Shown here piece by piece: positions 63,470 to 64,000 of a DNA stretch of 64,000 bases (its first letter is position 1; each line of letters begins with the position of its first letter). Origin of the DNA: G963664835 sp965220775. GTDB taxonomy: Bacteria > Chloroflexota > UBA6077 > FW602-bin22 > JBCLEL01. The position numbers and the translations under genes were made by a program. Below the pieces are notes generated by a model. It was not told the DNA's origin, made no database searches, and was given only the letters and a program-made list of their open reading frames with translations. The stretch spans positions 2,108,001-2,172,000 of the forward strand of contig OZ244845.1 of assembly GCA_965220775.1 (NCBI GenBank), written 5' to 3'.

Positions 63470-64000
63470 ATGAGTGACAATATCGCGAGCCTCGAAAAAC
63501 TCGAATCCTCGGGCGAACGCGAGCTGTCGGTGATTTCGAGCCAGCAAGAGTTGGACGCTTGGCGAGTGCGATACTTGGGCCGGCGTGGTCTATTGTCTGA
63601 AGCGATGCGTGGCCTGGGTAAACTTCCAGCCGAAGAGCGCCCGTTAGTAGGATCAGTTGCCAATCGTATCAAAGGTCGACTGAGTTCCAAGCTGGAAGAG
63701 AAGCAGGCTGCCTTACGGCAGCGAGACCTGCAACTGCGCCTCGAAGAAACGCGCATAGACATAACATTGCAACCGCCATCGCTGATACGCGGACAAACGC
63801 ATGTCGTTCATCAGACGATGCGTCAGATCATCGACGCATTTATCCCACTTGGGTTTCAGGTTGCAGAGGGTCCAGAGGTTGAGCTTGATTACTACAATTT
63901 CGAGGCGCTGAACATTCCTAAGGACCATCCGGCTCGAGACATGTGGGACACGTTCTGGGTTGACGATCCTCGTCGCCCCGGTGAAGTCCTGCTGCGAACA
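63470..64000 (+). CDS. pheS: Phenylalanyl-tRNA synthetase alpha chain, 3' end outside window
   Basis: The first 177 codons are present from ATG at 63470 (AGGGAG upstream) and the frame is open at the right edge. The N-terminal coiled-coil arm runs to about residue 90. The catalytic domain begins with HVVHQTMRQIIDAFIPLGFQ and VAEGPEVELDYYNFEALNIPKDHPARDMWDTFW, with the motif-2 arginine just reached at the edge. It is controlled by the T-box immediately upstream. Confidence 0.95.
   Translation, partial: MSDNIASLEKLESSGERELSVISSQQELDAWRVRYLGRRGLLSEAMRGLGKLPAEERPLVGSVANRIKGRLSSKLEEKQAALRQRDLQLRLEETRIDITLQPPSLIRGQTHVVHQTMRQIIDAFIPLGFQVAEGPEVELDYYNFEALNIPKDHPARDMWDTFWVDDPRRPGEVLLRT

Overview
The window reads as chromosomal DNA of a Chloroflexota bacterium, plausibly near the SAR202/Dehalococcoidia side of the phylum. 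This is inferred from gene content and was not tested by phylogeny. Supporting points are three lipoprotein solute-binding proteins that share a (V-E-V-E-K)-rich tether after a twin-arginine/lipobox signal, which is a common look in Chloroflexota. Others are a form II molybdenum hydroxylase with coxDE-type accessory genes, two enolase-superfamily enzymes, two PhyH dioxygenases, T-box leaders, and frequent GTG/TTG starts.

Layout. 1-5428 (+): molybdenum hydroxylase large subunit (cut by the left edge), FAD subunit, MoxR ATPase and VWA protein. 5460-5650: a dispersed repeat. 5654-8630 (-): a haloacetate dehalogenase-like hydrolase with the complete fluoroacetate dehalogenase residue set, a PhyH dioxygenase and an amidohydrolase. 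9163-14366 (-): two solute-binding lipoproteins and one permease, sharing a promoter/leader pattern. 15001-16243: moaB, a small hypothetical gene and tRNA-Trp(CCA). 16457-19033 (+): an ABC-2 type exporter. 19315-21237: two neighbouring genes (PhyH and a sugar-phosphate isomerase-like gene), each broken by a frameshift. 21243-29004 (-): a sugar uptake and catabolism operon (solute-binding protein, two permeases, glycosidase-like protein, fucose/arabinose isomerase-like protein, small coupled gene, SDR). 29527-34650: epimerase, GT39-like glycosyltransferase, TPP-binding half-enzyme and enolase-superfamily dehydratase. 34765-38840 (-): an RND pump and TetR regulator, with only scraps of the adaptor (MFP) gene between them. 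39399-42212 (-): another isomerase-like gene, an ArsB/NhaD-type transporter and a CBS protein. 42213-43200: a cluster of dispersed palindromic repeats.

43210-52301 (+): the tryptophan operon trpEGD-CFBA behind a T-box with a UGG specifier. It is split between trpD and trpC by repeats plus a complete IS481-like element with 5-bp target duplications. 52430-60118: an enolase-superfamily enzyme, a DUF2203 protein, a candidate structured non-coding RNA, a PGRP amidase, a class B penicillin-binding protein, and cysM-cysO for thiocarboxylate-based cysteine synthesis. 60395-64000: a PHP phosphatase, rpmI-rplT, and pheS (cut by the right edge) behind a T-box with a UUC specifier.

The clearest new element is a 367-376 bp miniature inverted-repeat element (MITE). 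It is present twice in direct orientation around rpmI-rplT, with about 20-bp terminal inverted repeats and 8-bp target duplications. No CRISPR array, rRNA, prophage or integrase was seen.
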